DNA of 64,000 nt from Aphrophora alni (taxonomy: Eukaryota; Arthropoda; Insecta; Hemiptera; Aphrophoridae): NCBI GenBank assembly GCA_963513935.1, contig OY740765.1:150375830-150439829 (forward strand), read 5' to 3'. The notes under the pieces were generated by a model, which had not been told where the DNA came from, ran no database searches, and saw nothing but the letters and a program-made list of their open reading frames with translations. A program made the position numbers and the translations under genes. Within the stretch, counting starts at the first letter, position 1. The number at the start of each line of letters is the position of its first letter. Below, in pieces: positions 37,520 through 49,149 of the stretch.

Positions 37520-38655
37520 AATACTACATATCCTGTTATAGCTGACGTTATGTCTAGAAACTGTTTCAAAAAACTTAAGAGGCTTGGTTCAATTCAATAA
37601 AAATGATAACATATTACCTCGAGATGACCCTGCACATGACAAGTTATTTAAAATAAGCCCATTTATTAATGTTTTGAGGGGAAAATGTTTGAAAATTGAA
37701 CCTGAGGAACACAATTCAAGTGATGAATTTTTGATACCGCTAAAAACATATAAAAATATGAAACAGTATATAAACAATAAATCGTACAAATGGGGTGTGA
37801 AGGTTTTTGCAAGAGTAGGCCGTAGTGGAATCATTTATGATTTCGAAATTTATGTCGGTAAGGACACCAATGTTGGCACAGTAAATAATGAAAGATTCGG
37901 CATTCGTGTAGACATTGTAAAATAAGGCTTGTAGCTAAACAATTCCAAAATTTTTTTTTTAAATTTATCTGGATAATTGGTTTACATAGTATGATTTGAT
38001 TGTAAAATTAAAGAAAGGTGGGTTTTTATCTGTTGTATCATACGTAGTAATAGGTTTGCAAATAATTGTCATTTGGAAAGTAATATACAATTATAAAACC
38101 TAAATAAAATGTTATTATTCTGAAGTTGCTAGACAACAAGCCTGTTCACCTTATTTCAACATTTGTGGGCGAAGATCCTGTAGTAAATATTAGACGTTGG
38201 TCTGCCAAAGATAAAAATTATATCGATATGCCATGACCAAAGATAGTAAAGCAATACAATGCACATATGGATGGCGTTGACCTGCAAGATATGTTGATTG
38301 AAGTGTACTGGACAGGTATGAAAGGAAAGAGATACTACCTAAAAATTATTTTTCATTTCTTAGATCTAAGTGTTTGTAATGCATGGTTACTATATCGTAG
38401 ACTTTGTACTCAACTGGAAAAAGCTTTACTTCATCATGAACATAATTCAACTAAGAAACGAGGAAGACCCTCTACTTCCAACGATCCTGATGATCTTCAA
38501 CCACCTACAAAACAAACATTTACCCCACGTCCTGTTGCTAAAATTAGATTTGATGGGTTTGGTCACTGGTCATTACATGTGGAAAATAAACAACACTGCA
38601 AAAATTGCAGTCACAGCTATTCAAGAATAATATGTGAAAAGTGTGAAATGTAGCC
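37520..38655 (+). pseudogene. Degenerate piggyBac-family transposase
   Basis: Fragments follow a piggyBac catalytic domain in order. YPVIADVMSRNCFKKL lies at about 37530. NDNILPRDDPAHDKLFKISP follows. EEHNSSDEFLIPLKTYKNMK keeps the first Asp and YKWGVKVFARVGRSGIIYDF comes next. DNWFT (about 37975) keeps the second Asp. VGEDPVVNIRRWSAKDKNYIDMP and AHMDGVDLQDML (about 38265-38300) keep the third. The C terminus has a basic GRPS segment and a cysteine-rich end (HCKNCSH, CEKCEM), shorter than the usual zinc motif. A frameshift near 37590, a stop after 37920 and others disable it. Terminal repeats with TTAA were not identified. Confidence 0.82.
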
Positions 38656-39043
38656 TACTTGAGTTTGGCCAAAGACAAGAATTTTTTTAAGAGTTTTCTT
38701 GTAAAATAAAATGTAATATTGTCATTGATAAATGTATTTTTAACTGTACCAAATAAAAAAATTATAATTTAAAAATAATTACTTATTTTTATTTTTATTT
38801 TTTTAATTCAAAACTACTTTGTATAAAAATATTTCCCCAAGAGTTATTAACCTCTTATTGGCGTATAGCTTTGAATTAGCGCCAATTATATTTGATTCAC
38901 TTTTAGAACATATGTTTCGCTATTCTATTTACAATTTTGACTTTATTTATTTAACAGTATTAAAGTAGGTAATTGCTTTTATTATCTGTTTATGAACTAC
39001 CACTAATTGAATGCTTATTTAGGATATAGTCTATCATATTGAA

Positions 39044-39044
<1 letters not shown>

Positions 39045-39087
<43 letters not shown>
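39045..39087 (+). repeat. TG microsatellite
   Basis: A continuous TG dinucleotide run of 43 bases. The surrounding stretch 38656-39421 is AT-rich with no gene seen. Confidence 0.95.
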
Positions 39088-39088
<1 letters not shown>

Positions 39089-39421
39089 TGTAAATCAAGC
39101 GTGTATTACGTTGTTGAATCTAATGTGGCCTAAACTTGGTAATTATTATTATGAAATGTTTACAAATTTTTTACTTGTACTAAATTAATTTATTCACTAT
39201 TACTATTATTTTTAAGTGTATTTTGGTTGTACGAGTTCCCTATTCCAAGTGTACATTTAATAGCCTAAATCTAAAGTGTTTAATAATACATTTTTTTTGT
39301 TTGTTATCTTTGCTAAGTAAATGTATATGAAGGTATATAAATGTATGCAAATAAACAAAACATATTAAACAACTAATTCTACATCATCTTAATATCTATT
39401 TTGGGTCAGAATTTTAATACA

Positions 39422-39995
39422 GTACCTTATTATGTACAATTCACATCTTAATAATTATATAGCATTTGTGCCAACACCATTTTCAATGCACCAAATACAT
39501 TATTTATGTAAGAAAATAACAAATATGTAAGTATGAATTGTACTTTACTGTCGTTAATGTAGGCCTGCGTCTATATTTACATCACCCAATACATTGAGAA
39601 TGAAGTTTCATGATGCCTCCTAGATATTACGTTGTTTGACAATTCAATAATATTCAGTAGGTTTAATTAAAACAAAATTTACGTAAAGGTCAAGTTAGGT
39701 AAGGTGCATATACACATACAAACATTTATATACCTTACCTTACTTGACCTATTAAAACTATATGTTTTAACTCTATTTTAACTCTGTTTATCCTATATAT
39801 ATGCTCACAGATTCAGGAGGTCATGCAGAGGTAATATAGTTTATTGCCGTCATCGCTTGTTCTAACATAACCAAAGTAGGATTCCATTGTTTTAAATTAT
39901 TATTTTCTTATATAAATAATGTATTTGGTGCATTGAAAATGGTGTTGTGACAATTGCCATAATTAGTAGGATGTGAATTGTACATAATAAGGTAC
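39422..39995. mobile_element. MITE with about 100-bp inverted repeats
   Basis: GTACCTTATTATGTACAATT at 39422 onward is reverse-complemented at the right end, 39995 inward, and the match runs about 100 bp to a GAAAATAA block. Inside is a second hairpin (39687-39705 with 39732-39750, one mismatch in 19). There is no coding frame. It is a 574-bp non-autonomous element inside the kinase intron, about 570 bp left of the first coding exon (3' of it in gene sense). Confidence 0.75.
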
Positions 39996-40568
39996 GTATA
40001 TAATTATTTCACATTATAGATGCAAATATTCAACACGTATGCTACAATGCACATTTACCAAACTAACTTGCATGCCTAACCTAACTTTTAATAAAATGGA
40101 TCAAAATCTGTTTATATTTTCCTTAAGTAGGCCTACAGGAGCCTCTGTAATAGATTATTGTGGTTTTAGAATCATTTGTTTCTGTTGGTTTTTACAAAAT
40201 ATAGGCTTATCAATAGAATATGAACCTATCATGGCTCACAAATTACCAGTCCAAGATGTCATATTTAAAATTTCAAAATTATTTTCTCAACTTATGATCA
40301 CCCAAGAGTACATTTCTAAAACAATAATGCATTAGCAATCAAAGTAGGCCATAAGAAGAGCTTAACTGTGAAAGATTGTTACAATGTCTTTCATTCCAAT
40401 AACCCATTAGGGGTCCTGAAAAATTAAAGAGAAAACCTAAACATCAAGATGAAGGTACTAACTAACATCTCAAACTTATAGGAATTTGTTATAAAAAATA
40501 TATTGAGTTTAATTTCTAATAGCAGAAGATATTTTACATTTACATAGCCTTTAAATGGTTGTACTTAC

Positions 40569-40627
40569 TTCCCCAATTCTTCAAAAATGTCGTATGCAGA
40601 GTCAAAAGAATCGTTATTAATATTCAT
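40569..40627 (-). CDS. DAPK: DAPK-family kinase, first coding exon
   Basis: This exon encodes the start of a death-associated protein kinase, residues 1-19 plus two bases of codon 20. The ATG reads at 40627-40625 and the segment ends YDIFEELG, the usual run into the kinase glycine-rich loop. The donor GTAAGT follows at 40568. Joined to the exon at 24837 it gives LGKGHFAVV, a complete glycine loop, which is strong proof of the pairing. A polypyrimidine tract and CAG acceptor lie just upstream (exon edge about 40638), so a further 5' exon is expected. The 11 bases between acceptor and ATG have no in-frame stop, so translation could begin earlier. Family identification is from remembered DAPK sequences. 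Confidence 0.85.
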
Positions 40628-40830
40628 TATAATGAACACTGAAAGAAAGGACAATAAATTCCGTCATGTATACATGTTCAGCACAAATCACTGGCAAAAA
40701 TTATTTCTTTGACATTTATAAACAGTAAGTAAAACAAACTTTTCTCTTGTTGATTCTACGCCGACATCCAGTGTTGCCAAATCTATCCACCCACAGCTAT
40801 GTCAATGAAAATACTTATACAAATTCAAAT
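40628..40830 (-). promoter_or_regulatory. Possible 5' region of the kinase gene
   Basis: On the minus strand this stretch has a clear acceptor (polypyrimidine then CAG, exon edge 40638). Further upstream is a TTTGGCAACACTGG block of the kind often met near insect promoters and 5' leaders. No TATA box or donor that would define an upstream exon could be fixed. It could equally be a plain intron end with the real promoter far to the right. Confidence 0.25.
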
Positions 40831-41529
40831 GTAAATTTATATCATATCATTTCTCATTATTTATCTTAAAAGATTTTCCCCGCGAGTTTGTTTATTTATT
40901 TAAAATTATATTGTTACTTTGAAAATCATGCTTATGGGCTATAAACCCTTCGTAAAGGCAAAGAACAAAGAAAGAAGAACCATAACACTTAAACATTACA
41001 AATTCTTAATTCATTTATTATACCCATTACACAATAATATTATTAGTGTAATATTATATACACCGAATTTTGCTGTAAATTTAATGTAACTATCGCGACT
41101 TTACATTCACCAAAAAAACAGGCTGAGGTAATAAGTTGTTTTGAGGTTAGAATAAAGGCGATCAAAGCAGATTTCTAAATAATTCCATGCAAATAGTAGT
41201 TTACTTTTACTTCTCGTTTGACACAATGATTTTGATTATAAATCGTAGCTTGTACAGTTTATGAAATATTTTATCTAATACAACAGCGCTCATATTCCCT
41301 CGTGAACCTTTTATTGTGGGTGGGAGGGAGCTAAATATTAAAATATGTTTAAAATGGTTACTTTACTAGAATTTGAAACAATTTGCAGGAACTTATAAGA
41401 CACAGTGGTGAACACTTACATAAACGGTGCAAAAACATTGCACAAACTTTCCCACTCGCTCATTTCCAAAATCCAACAAAAACTGATCTTTACAAAAAAG
41501 TCATTTAGCTAGCATAGTGTGAAAATGAT
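40831..41529. other. Region right of the first kinase exon, nothing recognised
   Basis: AT-rich sequence with no protein match. A block ACATTGCACAAACTTTCCC near 41437 recurs at about 30302 with small changes, so it is repeat-derived. Confidence 0.4.
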
Positions 41530-42050
41530 CCATGAACAATGCCTTTTAAACACAGTTCACACCGATTTTGCACACTGGTTAGGACTATTAATATTCTCAT
41601 TTCATAAAAATTTGAACGAAATCGAAAGAACCGAAAATTTTCAAAAAATACATCCATTACAACAGCCCCATGCGTTTTAAAATGAGTAATTTTTCAAAAT
41701 CAGCACTATCGATTTCGTTCAAAATTGAGTGAAATATGAAAATTAACTTCCGAAACCAGTATGTAAAATTGTAAGTAAAAAAATTACGGTTCTGTAATAA
41801 TTACTTAAAAACTAAAAGACCTTTGTTACAGTTATTAAAAGCTTGATGGTATTGAAATACGACTTATGCAAAGAAGTGTTTATGACACAAGTAAAGTAAG
41901 ATTAGGTCATTATTTAGATATATAAATATTTTGCAAAGACGCCGTCCGTGGCTTATTTTCACCTTTTGATTGACAACTAACGAACAAACATATATTATTT
42001 GGTCACGACTAGTTTTATTTCGTTATATTTGGTTTGGGGGATAGGTATTT
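41530..42050 (+). repeat. Composite dispersed repeat, partial copy
   Basis: It shares the AAAAGCTTGAT block, the GTAAGTAAA block and the ATTTTCACCT...TTGACAACTAACGAA end with copies at 26930 and 50500. It is diverged. The tail TTTGGTTTGGGGGATAGGTA parallels TTTGGTTTAGTGGATATGTA at about 51200. Confidence 0.5.
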
Positions 42051-42589
42051 GTTCTTGTAACACGTATCCTTTTGCCTCCTGTTTAATATTTAGCTGGAAA
42101 GAGCTATTAAGAAGTTAAGCCATACAACTTGAGCTTGATTAGTAATTGGTGATTAGTGATTAGTTTTATGCACTGTTGATTTATTTGAGGTACGTTGTAA
42201 AAAACAATCGATAAAATAATCATATTCAGTAACAAAAACATACATGGTCATGCTTAATTTCTTCAATAGCATGTAGTTGCGCCGTTAATTGTTGCCCTAG
42301 GCAATCCTTCTTACACTTTTGCTGCTGGTATTGTGTTGTGAATCCTTGTAGGGTATATTGAGACAGCGTTTGGTAAACTTACACTTATAATGTTTTGTAT
42401 TAATTGTACAAAACTTTGGAAACTCTGTAGATCAAGATAAAGATGAAAAAATGTTACTTTAATGTCTTATAAAAGAAAGTTAAAACTTTAAATGGTTGTT
42501 ATTTCGTTATAAATGGGAAACTATGTTACTAGAAACTGGATCAGTTTCAAAGGAATAGATTTTATTTATATAGAATAGACATTATACTA

Positions 42590-43195
42590 ATGTGGCCAAA
42601 GGAATTTTATATCGAGATCTTGCCAACAGAACTGTTGGTTGCAGCAACTTCATTGCTGGCCTTCAAAATCCCCAGACTTGACGGTTTGCGATTTTTCCTA
42701 TGTTGATTTTTGAAACAAAAAGTTTATTTTCTCCACATAGCAACAGATAATGAATTAATTAGGATGATTGAAGAGGAATTACTGCTGATACCTGGCAATT
42801 TTTCAGAAGTGCTTATAACTCTTTTTTGTTTCGCTGCTGCTATGAGTTCATAGCTAATGATGGACATCAATTCGAATAAAGTCAAATTGGATCAATAATA
42901 ATTTGTTACTGTTATTTTTCTTTACTTTTCATTATTAAGTATTACACATTTTCATGGTATCTGCAAATTATCTGCAATTTGTAATTGTTAAGCAAATAAA
43001 ATCATTTTGGTGAAAACGTATCAGTATTTTGATATTCCGCCATTTTGTTTTGATTGGTCATAAAAAATGAAACTCGAGGGTACCTTTTTTTACATATCTG
43101 TGTAACATAGCCTAACTATAAAGTGTCAAGTTTGTAGAGTGTTCCATATGTCCGGCATATTAATTAAAAAATAGCGACCTCTTCATGGGACAGTC
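42590..43195 (+). pseudogene. 3' fragment of a Tc1/mariner-like transposon
   Basis: The frame reads HWPSKSPDLTVCDFSYVDF (about 42650-42710), the third catalytic Asp region, then DNELIRMIEEELLLIPGNF and a C-terminal SNKVKLDQ near 42895. After a stop comes about 300 bp of terminal repeat ending near ATGGGACAGT at 43192, which resembles the CAGTATGTCCCA start of the element at 28531. The 5' half is absent. It is likely a relative of that element. Confidence 0.65.
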
Positions 43196-43439
43196 CTTAC
43201 TTCTTTTTGAATAACTCTGTACATATTGAGTTATACAAATATGACGTCATGTAATTTGACTATCCAGTCAAACTACATGTTGTTAAAACAATGACTCTTG
43301 CATTTAGAAACATAAGTTATTGTGTCATTTAATCAACAATATGTAACTCACTGCGTCGTCTATATTTTGATGTACTGTACCCTACTTGAGAGGCAGTGAG
43401 CGTTACAAACATTGCACAGCTCCATAGATCGAACTCGTC

Positions 43440-44240
43440 GATTTTAATCAAATTTAGAATGTGATGTTTTATTTTGGGGAGTTTTAAAAATTTCATTGAT
43501 AACTAAAAATTTGTGGGTAGCTTCCATAAGAAAAAAAACAACATAAAATTACGATTTTCTATAATTTATTTGTGATTACATTTTGCTCGATAATACCCTT
43601 TATTAAAAGACTATGTTTGATAAAGGACTCAAACAAAATTCACTGGTTGCCAATTTTCCAAAAATTGACGTTAGTGAGTTATTAAAGCGAGGAGGGGGGG
43701 AGAATCATCCACGGTGCTGTAATAAACGTAATTTCTCAAAATCAGCTCAAGGGATTTCGTTCAAATTTTAGTGGAACGTGAACATTACTGTCATAAACAA
43801 TCAATGTAAGCAAAATTGTAATTAAAAGAAATATTATAATTCAGGAATAATTTTCAAAACACCAAAATGAATCTTCATTTTTTGGTGTCTTCATTTTTTG
43901 GTAATTCAAAATTTAAGTATTCCGAAAGGAACAAATACGAAATGACGATTTTCTCAAAATCGGCAAAATGGTTTTGTTGAAATTTTGTTAAATTGTTTAG
44001 CATCTAAGAACTCAAACATATCGTATTGGTCGCCATCTCTCAATTACCGATTTATAAACCAAAAAATAGTCCATTTATAAAAAACGGAATATCTCCAAAA
44101 TTAACTCTACAGATATCGTTTAAATTTAATGAAATGTAAACCCGTGTACGAAATCGCAAGTAACAAATTACGATTTTGGAATAATTGGCAAAAAACAAAA
44201 ATGAACCTTGACCGTCTTCATTTTAAATAACTTCAATTTA
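43440..44240 (+). repeat. Composite dispersed repeat, partly duplicated
   Basis: Two or three overlapping partial units can be seen. CAAATTTTAGTGGAACGTGAA (about 43770) and a CAAATTTAATGAAATGTAAAC relative (about 44120) are the same site in successive units. It ends with TGAACCTTGACCGTCTTCAT, as in the copy at 26930. It appears to be an internal tandem amplification of the family. Confidence 0.55.
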
Positions 44241-45059
44241 ATAAGAGGACCAGTTTAGAACCTATCCAATATACAGAGTGTTTCCAAACGACGTTCTAAA
44301 ACTACAGGATGTAGTTTCTTAGGTCAATATAATTCCAAAGGTTTCTAAGAACATATGACCTAAAATGATTAGTTTTCCGTCTCTCCATCACTTTACATAT
44401 TTTCAAAATGGTGGCAGTTAAATATTTTGTGTAAGGTTAGTGGTTTTTTATACATCCAAGATTACAAATTTTAAACCACCGCCATTTTGAAAACAAACGA
44501 AACAAAGTCTTGATGTTTGGTACATTGGTAAGAGGTCACATACAAAATATCTGTACCCAATTTGGACTCGATATCTAATTTATTACCATTTTTTTTTGTA
44601 GAATAACGCAAAATGGCAGACGGTCGGAAAACAGCATTTTGGAGCATATGTTTATTGGAAATGTTTCACTTATTTTGGCGCAAAGAATCACATCCTGAAG
44701 TTTGCAAACAATCGACTCGTTCATTCGCTCATCTATACCAATTCTAACCTTCTTCCAGAATTTGAGCTAGAAACTTGAAATTTGGAAAGTTATAGTTTTT
44801 AACCTGACGTAATCGACGAGAAAATTTCCAAAAGTTAAAATTTTTAATTTGCAACTGAGAAAAAAATTCAAACTTGTAGACGCTATTTTAAAGTCGGTTG
44901 TAAACCTTTTTTAGAGGTCTACTACGGGTAAACGGTAAGACTTATCAAAAATCGGATTGCACCAACAGTTGGAGGATTTGGCGAGATATACAAGTTTATT
45001 CCTATGATTTTTTTCGTATTTCCATCGGTTCCACCTTACATAGAGCTAGATTTTTTATT
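44241..45059. other. AT-rich sequence without recognised gene
   Basis: Short phrases such as CAAAATGGTGGCAGT and CGCCATTTTGAAAAC recur in several repeat ends of this window, but no element boundary is clear. Confidence 0.4.
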
Positions 45060-45470
45060 TTAGGTAAATTTTGTACATTTTTTTCACAACTTATTTAATC
45101 TTTTGTCACACTTGTAGGGCAACTAGAATCATCAAATTTGACACGCTTGTGGCAGTTGGATGCCAAATTTGATGATGCTAGATTTCCTATAACTGTCTCA
45201 CAAAATTAAACAATGTGTGGAAATTAATAAGTTTGTATCTACAACTTTGATCCAGTGATAAAAATTATTTATATCATCCGCCATTTTTCCAATAAGAATT
45301 TCCAATTTTCAATAAGAAAATTTACGTAATTTTGTAATAAGAATTCCCATTTTTAATGGCGAATTTCAATATAAAACTTAATTTTAAGACTTTTTAGTCT
45401 TGGGTATTTTTCTATATATCCAACCGTTTAGGAGATACAAGCACTTATTATACTCTGGTTAAACCATCCG
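45060..45470 (-). repeat. Dispersed repeat, inverted partner of 48565-48915
   Basis: On the minus strand it reads CTCCTAAACGGTTGGATATA, ATAGAAAAATACCCAAGA, then GGATCAAAGTTGTA and AATTTCCACACAT, exactly the order found on the plus strand at 48565-48915. The two copies flank the recombinase relic, MITE and fold-back element between them. Confidence 0.75.
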
Positions 45471-45676
45471 TAAGGGCACCTTCTGGGCATACTACTGGTT
45501 GAAATAATTTTTTTAATTTCTTTGTGTAAGTTAAATAAATTATTACCATTGTTATCTTCGTAAAATAATAAGAACAAAGAGTCCAAACACGACTTGATTT
45601 CATAGATTTTAACAAATAAAAGGTTATAAATAAACACAAATAGCATTCATTCATCAAATTAATGCATTTTAAACTA

Positions 45677-47055
45677 TTTTCATTATAGTACACCGAAAAC
45701 ATTTGTTTTATTTATCTGTTCATATACAAGAAAGTCTTTTTTTCCTGTACACTACACCGAAAAATTTTCTGTACACCAGCTGATTTTACAAATAAGAATA
45801 AACATATGAGTTTTATGTAAACAGCTGATTTTAACAATGACACATTTATTTATGAGAGGTTAGTTCCAAAGTCTAAAGTAAGAGTAAACATAGTGGTTTA
45901 TGTATCTTTTGAGCTCTAAAAGTTTTCATAATGGATTTCAGTGATGAATATAATGAGCCTGATATTCCAGATAATTTTTTTATTAAATCACAAGAAATAA
46001 CTGCGAATTTTCTGCCAAGAAAATCAAAAGACGTGGAAAAATAACAGAAAAATCAAACAAGTAAGTGATGACGTGCTACTTGTTTATTTATCGGAAAAAG
46101 CCAAGCACTTGATGGAGTAAATTTTCAATGTTGAAGAATTGTATTTCACTAAAAGAAAATGTAAATGTTATTAACTTTCCTAAAACAAACTCTTTTCTGA
46201 AACGTCAGAGTACTGGTTACTCGCCACAAACGTCGAAGATACTTACATCAGGGCATGTTAAGTAATTCTTAAACGAAACTCCAGTTGAGAACTGGTTATT
46301 AGCTGAAACAGTTTTAATATTTGGGATTTTCGGAGCATGCCGTAGAGATGATCTACTACGTCTTAATGTACAAGATATTGAGGACAATGGTCGTTTTCTG
46401 GTGGTGTTTATAAGTGATAGGAAAACTCACTATCAACGCTCATTAACAATAACAAATGATGGATACAGTTTTAAACCTTGTGGTTTATATCGTAAGTACA
46501 TAGGGCCTAAGACCAAAACATACGGTAAGCATAAGATTATTTATTGGATATCGTAATGGGAAATGTTTTGATAGAAACGTAGGAAACCAGTAATACCATA
46601 TCTACAATTCCTAGTAAGATTGCTAAATATCTAATTTATTGACCCTATTAAGGCAAGGAGGATGGTGATCATCAACATAAGCAGAAGTTTATATAGAAGA
46701 CTCTGAACCGCAAGGTACAAGCTTCTCGAAAAATATTCAAACATAATACAGTTACAAGTGAAAAATTACACATAGATAACATCGAAGAAACCATTGAGCC
46801 CACTGATGTTTGTATGAGCTCATCAATGGGAGATATGTCTAGGCTTACATATGAAACAAATCTCTCCATTAAGCATAATGCACGACTCAGCAAAGGATTA
46901 AATATCCAAAATATCACAAACTGTACTATAAATATTAATTTCAGTAATAATTAATAGTATGATAATTGTTTATTATAGTTATGTATTGAGTTTAAATTGT
47001 TTTTTTTTTAAATAAAAAGATGTTATGTTACTTTTTCGGTGTAATATAATGAAAA
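45677..47055 (+). mobile_element. Element with 23-bp inverted ends carrying a tyrosine-recombinase relic
   Basis: TTTTCATTATAGTACACCGA plus three bases (45677-45699) is repeated inverted at 47033-47055 with one mismatch. The 1,379 bp between them hold the recombinase frame. A further ACACCGAAAA motif occurs at about 45751. Crypton elements are not usually bounded by inverted repeats, so these may be a separate host element or family-specific ends. Confidence 0.55.
45931..46954 (+). pseudogene. Degenerate Crypton-like tyrosine recombinase
   Basis: The frame opens MDFSDEYNEPDIPDNFF. After frameshifts, TVLIFGIFGACRRDDLLRL (about 46310-46355) matches the region of the first catalytic Arg in insect Crypton or DUF3504-like integrases. 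Then come DIEDNGRFLVVFISDRKTHY and LYRKYIGPKTKTYGK. IPSKIAKYL (about 46608-46635) is followed almost at once by LLRQGGW and AEVYIEDSEPQ, the catalytic Tyr region. The segment that should carry the His-x-x-Arg box is missing, a deletion of roughly 60-80 bp. The end INNCTIN-like (NCTININFSNN) is typical of the hemipteran versions as I recall. It is inactive. Confidence 0.7.
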
Positions 47056-47195
47056 GTATCCTACGTAACTCGCTCGACAGGTTTTTCCGTGTTTGGATGA
47101 AAATCCAGAACTCGGCTGCGCCTCGCGCTGGCATATCATACTCGCACAGAAAACCCCTATTTACCTGGCTTGTAACGTAATATTATTACACAATA

Positions 47196-47662
47196 TGTAC
47201 ATTTTGTTGCCGTATGACGATATACGTGTAATTATAAAATAAAAATACACAGTTTAAATACACAATAGGCTGCCAAAGACATTAATATAAATTTGCCCAA
47301 TTAATTGCATTACAAATAACAACTTAACTCTAATCAAGACATATTAAACGAAATAATAAACAAGCATAATAAATAAAACATGAAAATACATACTAGCCCA
47401 TAATAAAATGTTGATCTTATTAGCTAATTTACACTTAAAAAGTATATATATATAAGTAGCCTATGTGTATACTTCCTTACTTTAGAGCTAGGTAGCTGCC
47501 TGCCGAATTTTTTAAATTTTTATAGTAATTAATAAGAAAGCTGTATGCTAACTTAACGTTGGTTTTTTTATATTTTTTATAAATAAATATTTATTTTGTA
47601 TTCTTCAAATTATTTGTTCTTTATTTTATAATTGCATGTATACCGTCATACGGCAATGTACA
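47196..47662. mobile_element. MITE with about 45-bp inverted repeats
   Basis: TGTACATTTTGTTGCCGTAT at 47196 and the reverse complement of the right end (TGTACATTGCCGTATGACGG from 47662 inward) match through AATTATAAAATAAA, allowing a 4-5 base gap near the tip. The 467 bp have no coding frame. Confidence 0.65.
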
Positions 47663-48060
47663 TTTCAGCAGAATGGAAATATTGTGTAAAAAGTTATAAA
47701 TATATATTACAGTACTTTTATGAATAATTGCCATTTGCGTCAATTTATAGCCACTTATCTGTAAAAGCTGATCAAATAAAGCCATGTTTGGGCTCGTTGT
47801 CTTTTTTATTTTACGTAGATGCCAATTGTGATAATTTATTTAACGTATAAATTCAAATTAAACATAATTACTCAAACAAGTACTAAGCCCAGTTGGTAAC
47901 GCTTAGCTCAGGTAAGAAGAGACAGGTGGCCGGAACATGCACGCTTTAATTAAAGAGTCCGCTTTAATCCTTCAGCGTCCATGTTGCTCCAAACAGTATA
48001 AATGTTTCAAAAATTTACAAATTCAATCAGACAATTTTTTTATATTTTTCATAGTTAATG

Positions 48061-48507
48061 CAGGTGAAATTTTAACTAGAACTTGGGAAAACGTGTAATA
48101 ACACTACTGTTATTTTTATTTGTTCTTTATGCTGAGAAACAACAAAGTTATCGATAGTAAACAATAATCATAATTTTCTGGTAGGCCTAATTGTCTAAAG
48201 CACATATTATTCGCTTAAACTAGTTCTTAATTAATACTGGATGTATTACACCTTGTGAATAAAATATTATAGCAGAAACAAATGTATTTACAGTTATTAA
48301 TAATACCATTTGTCCTAATTCACAAGGTATAATACATTTAGTAATAGTAAAGAGCTGGTGTAAACCAATGGATGTTCTAGACAATTAGCAGAAAATAATG
48401 ATTTCTTTAAAAATCAATAATTTTGTTATTTATCAGCCTATAGAAGAAATAAAATAACAGTAGTGTTATTACACCTTTTACTCAAGCTCTAGTTAAAATT
48501 TCACCTG
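48061..48507. mobile_element. Fold-back element, nearly complete palindrome
   Basis: The left arm (48061-48270) and right arm (48507-48300 on the other strand) match in order over about 200 bp: CAGGTGAAATTTTAACTAGA, GTGTAATAACACTACTGTTA, TTTTCTG, TAATTGTCTA and TGTATTA..ACCTTGTGAAT. Only about 30-40 bp separate the arms. No protein is encoded. There is no clear target duplication. Confidence 0.8.
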
Positions 48508-48564
48508 AATTTGATTTTTTTCCAGAGAAAATTTCTTTTTCTCTGGAAAATGCTTTAATTTGAG

Positions 48565-48915
48565 AATAATTGAAACATTTAGGTGCCTGTAGCTCCTAAA
48601 CAGTTGGATATATAGAAAAATACCCAAGAATACAAAAAGCCTTAGGTATATATAAATTCATCATTAATAATGGCTGTTCCTATTACAAAATTATGAATTG
48701 GCCACCATATTGGAAAAATCGAAGATGATATAAACGATTTGGATTATTGGATCAAAGTTGTAAATCCAAACTTAATAATTTCCACACATGGTTTAATTTG
48801 TTGACACCCCTATTATTATAACATCTATATTTAGCAGACATAGCCTACTGGCCACATCCAACTAAATTTGCTAAATTTGATGGTTCCAACTGTCTTATAA
48901 GTGTGTCAAAATATT
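48565..48915 (+). repeat. Dispersed repeat, partner of 45060-45470
   Basis: It matches the minus strand of 45060-45470 from CTCCTAAACAGTTGGATATA to TTGATGGTTCCAACTGTCTT-like sequence. A short hairpin (TTTTCCAGAGAAA with TTTCTCTGGAAAA, about 48517-48553) lies just upstream. A TA microsatellite (48942-48980) follows. Confidence 0.75.
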
Positions 48916-48938
48916 AAAAAAACATGGAAAATGTATAA

Positions 48939-48941
<3 letters not shown>

Positions 48942-48980
<39 letters not shown>
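48942..48980 (+). repeat. TA microsatellite
   Basis: Uninterrupted AT dinucleotides. Confidence 0.95.
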
Positions 48981-48984
<4 letters not shown>

Positions 48985-49149
48985 ATACGATATAGTCATA
49001 AACAAAATATTGGAAAAATGTACGATGTTAAAAAATTTGGAGAGTAACCTTTTATTGTTTTCGTTGTAACTATTGTAATTAGCGAATAAAATAGCGGCCA
49101 CCCCTGTTTTAATCATCCTATTTATATTGGTTGTGGCTTTTCGTTCTTG

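Noticed and set aside
46672..46917. 81-codon minus frame
   Set aside because: It lies antisense to the recombinase relic and shows no family similarity.
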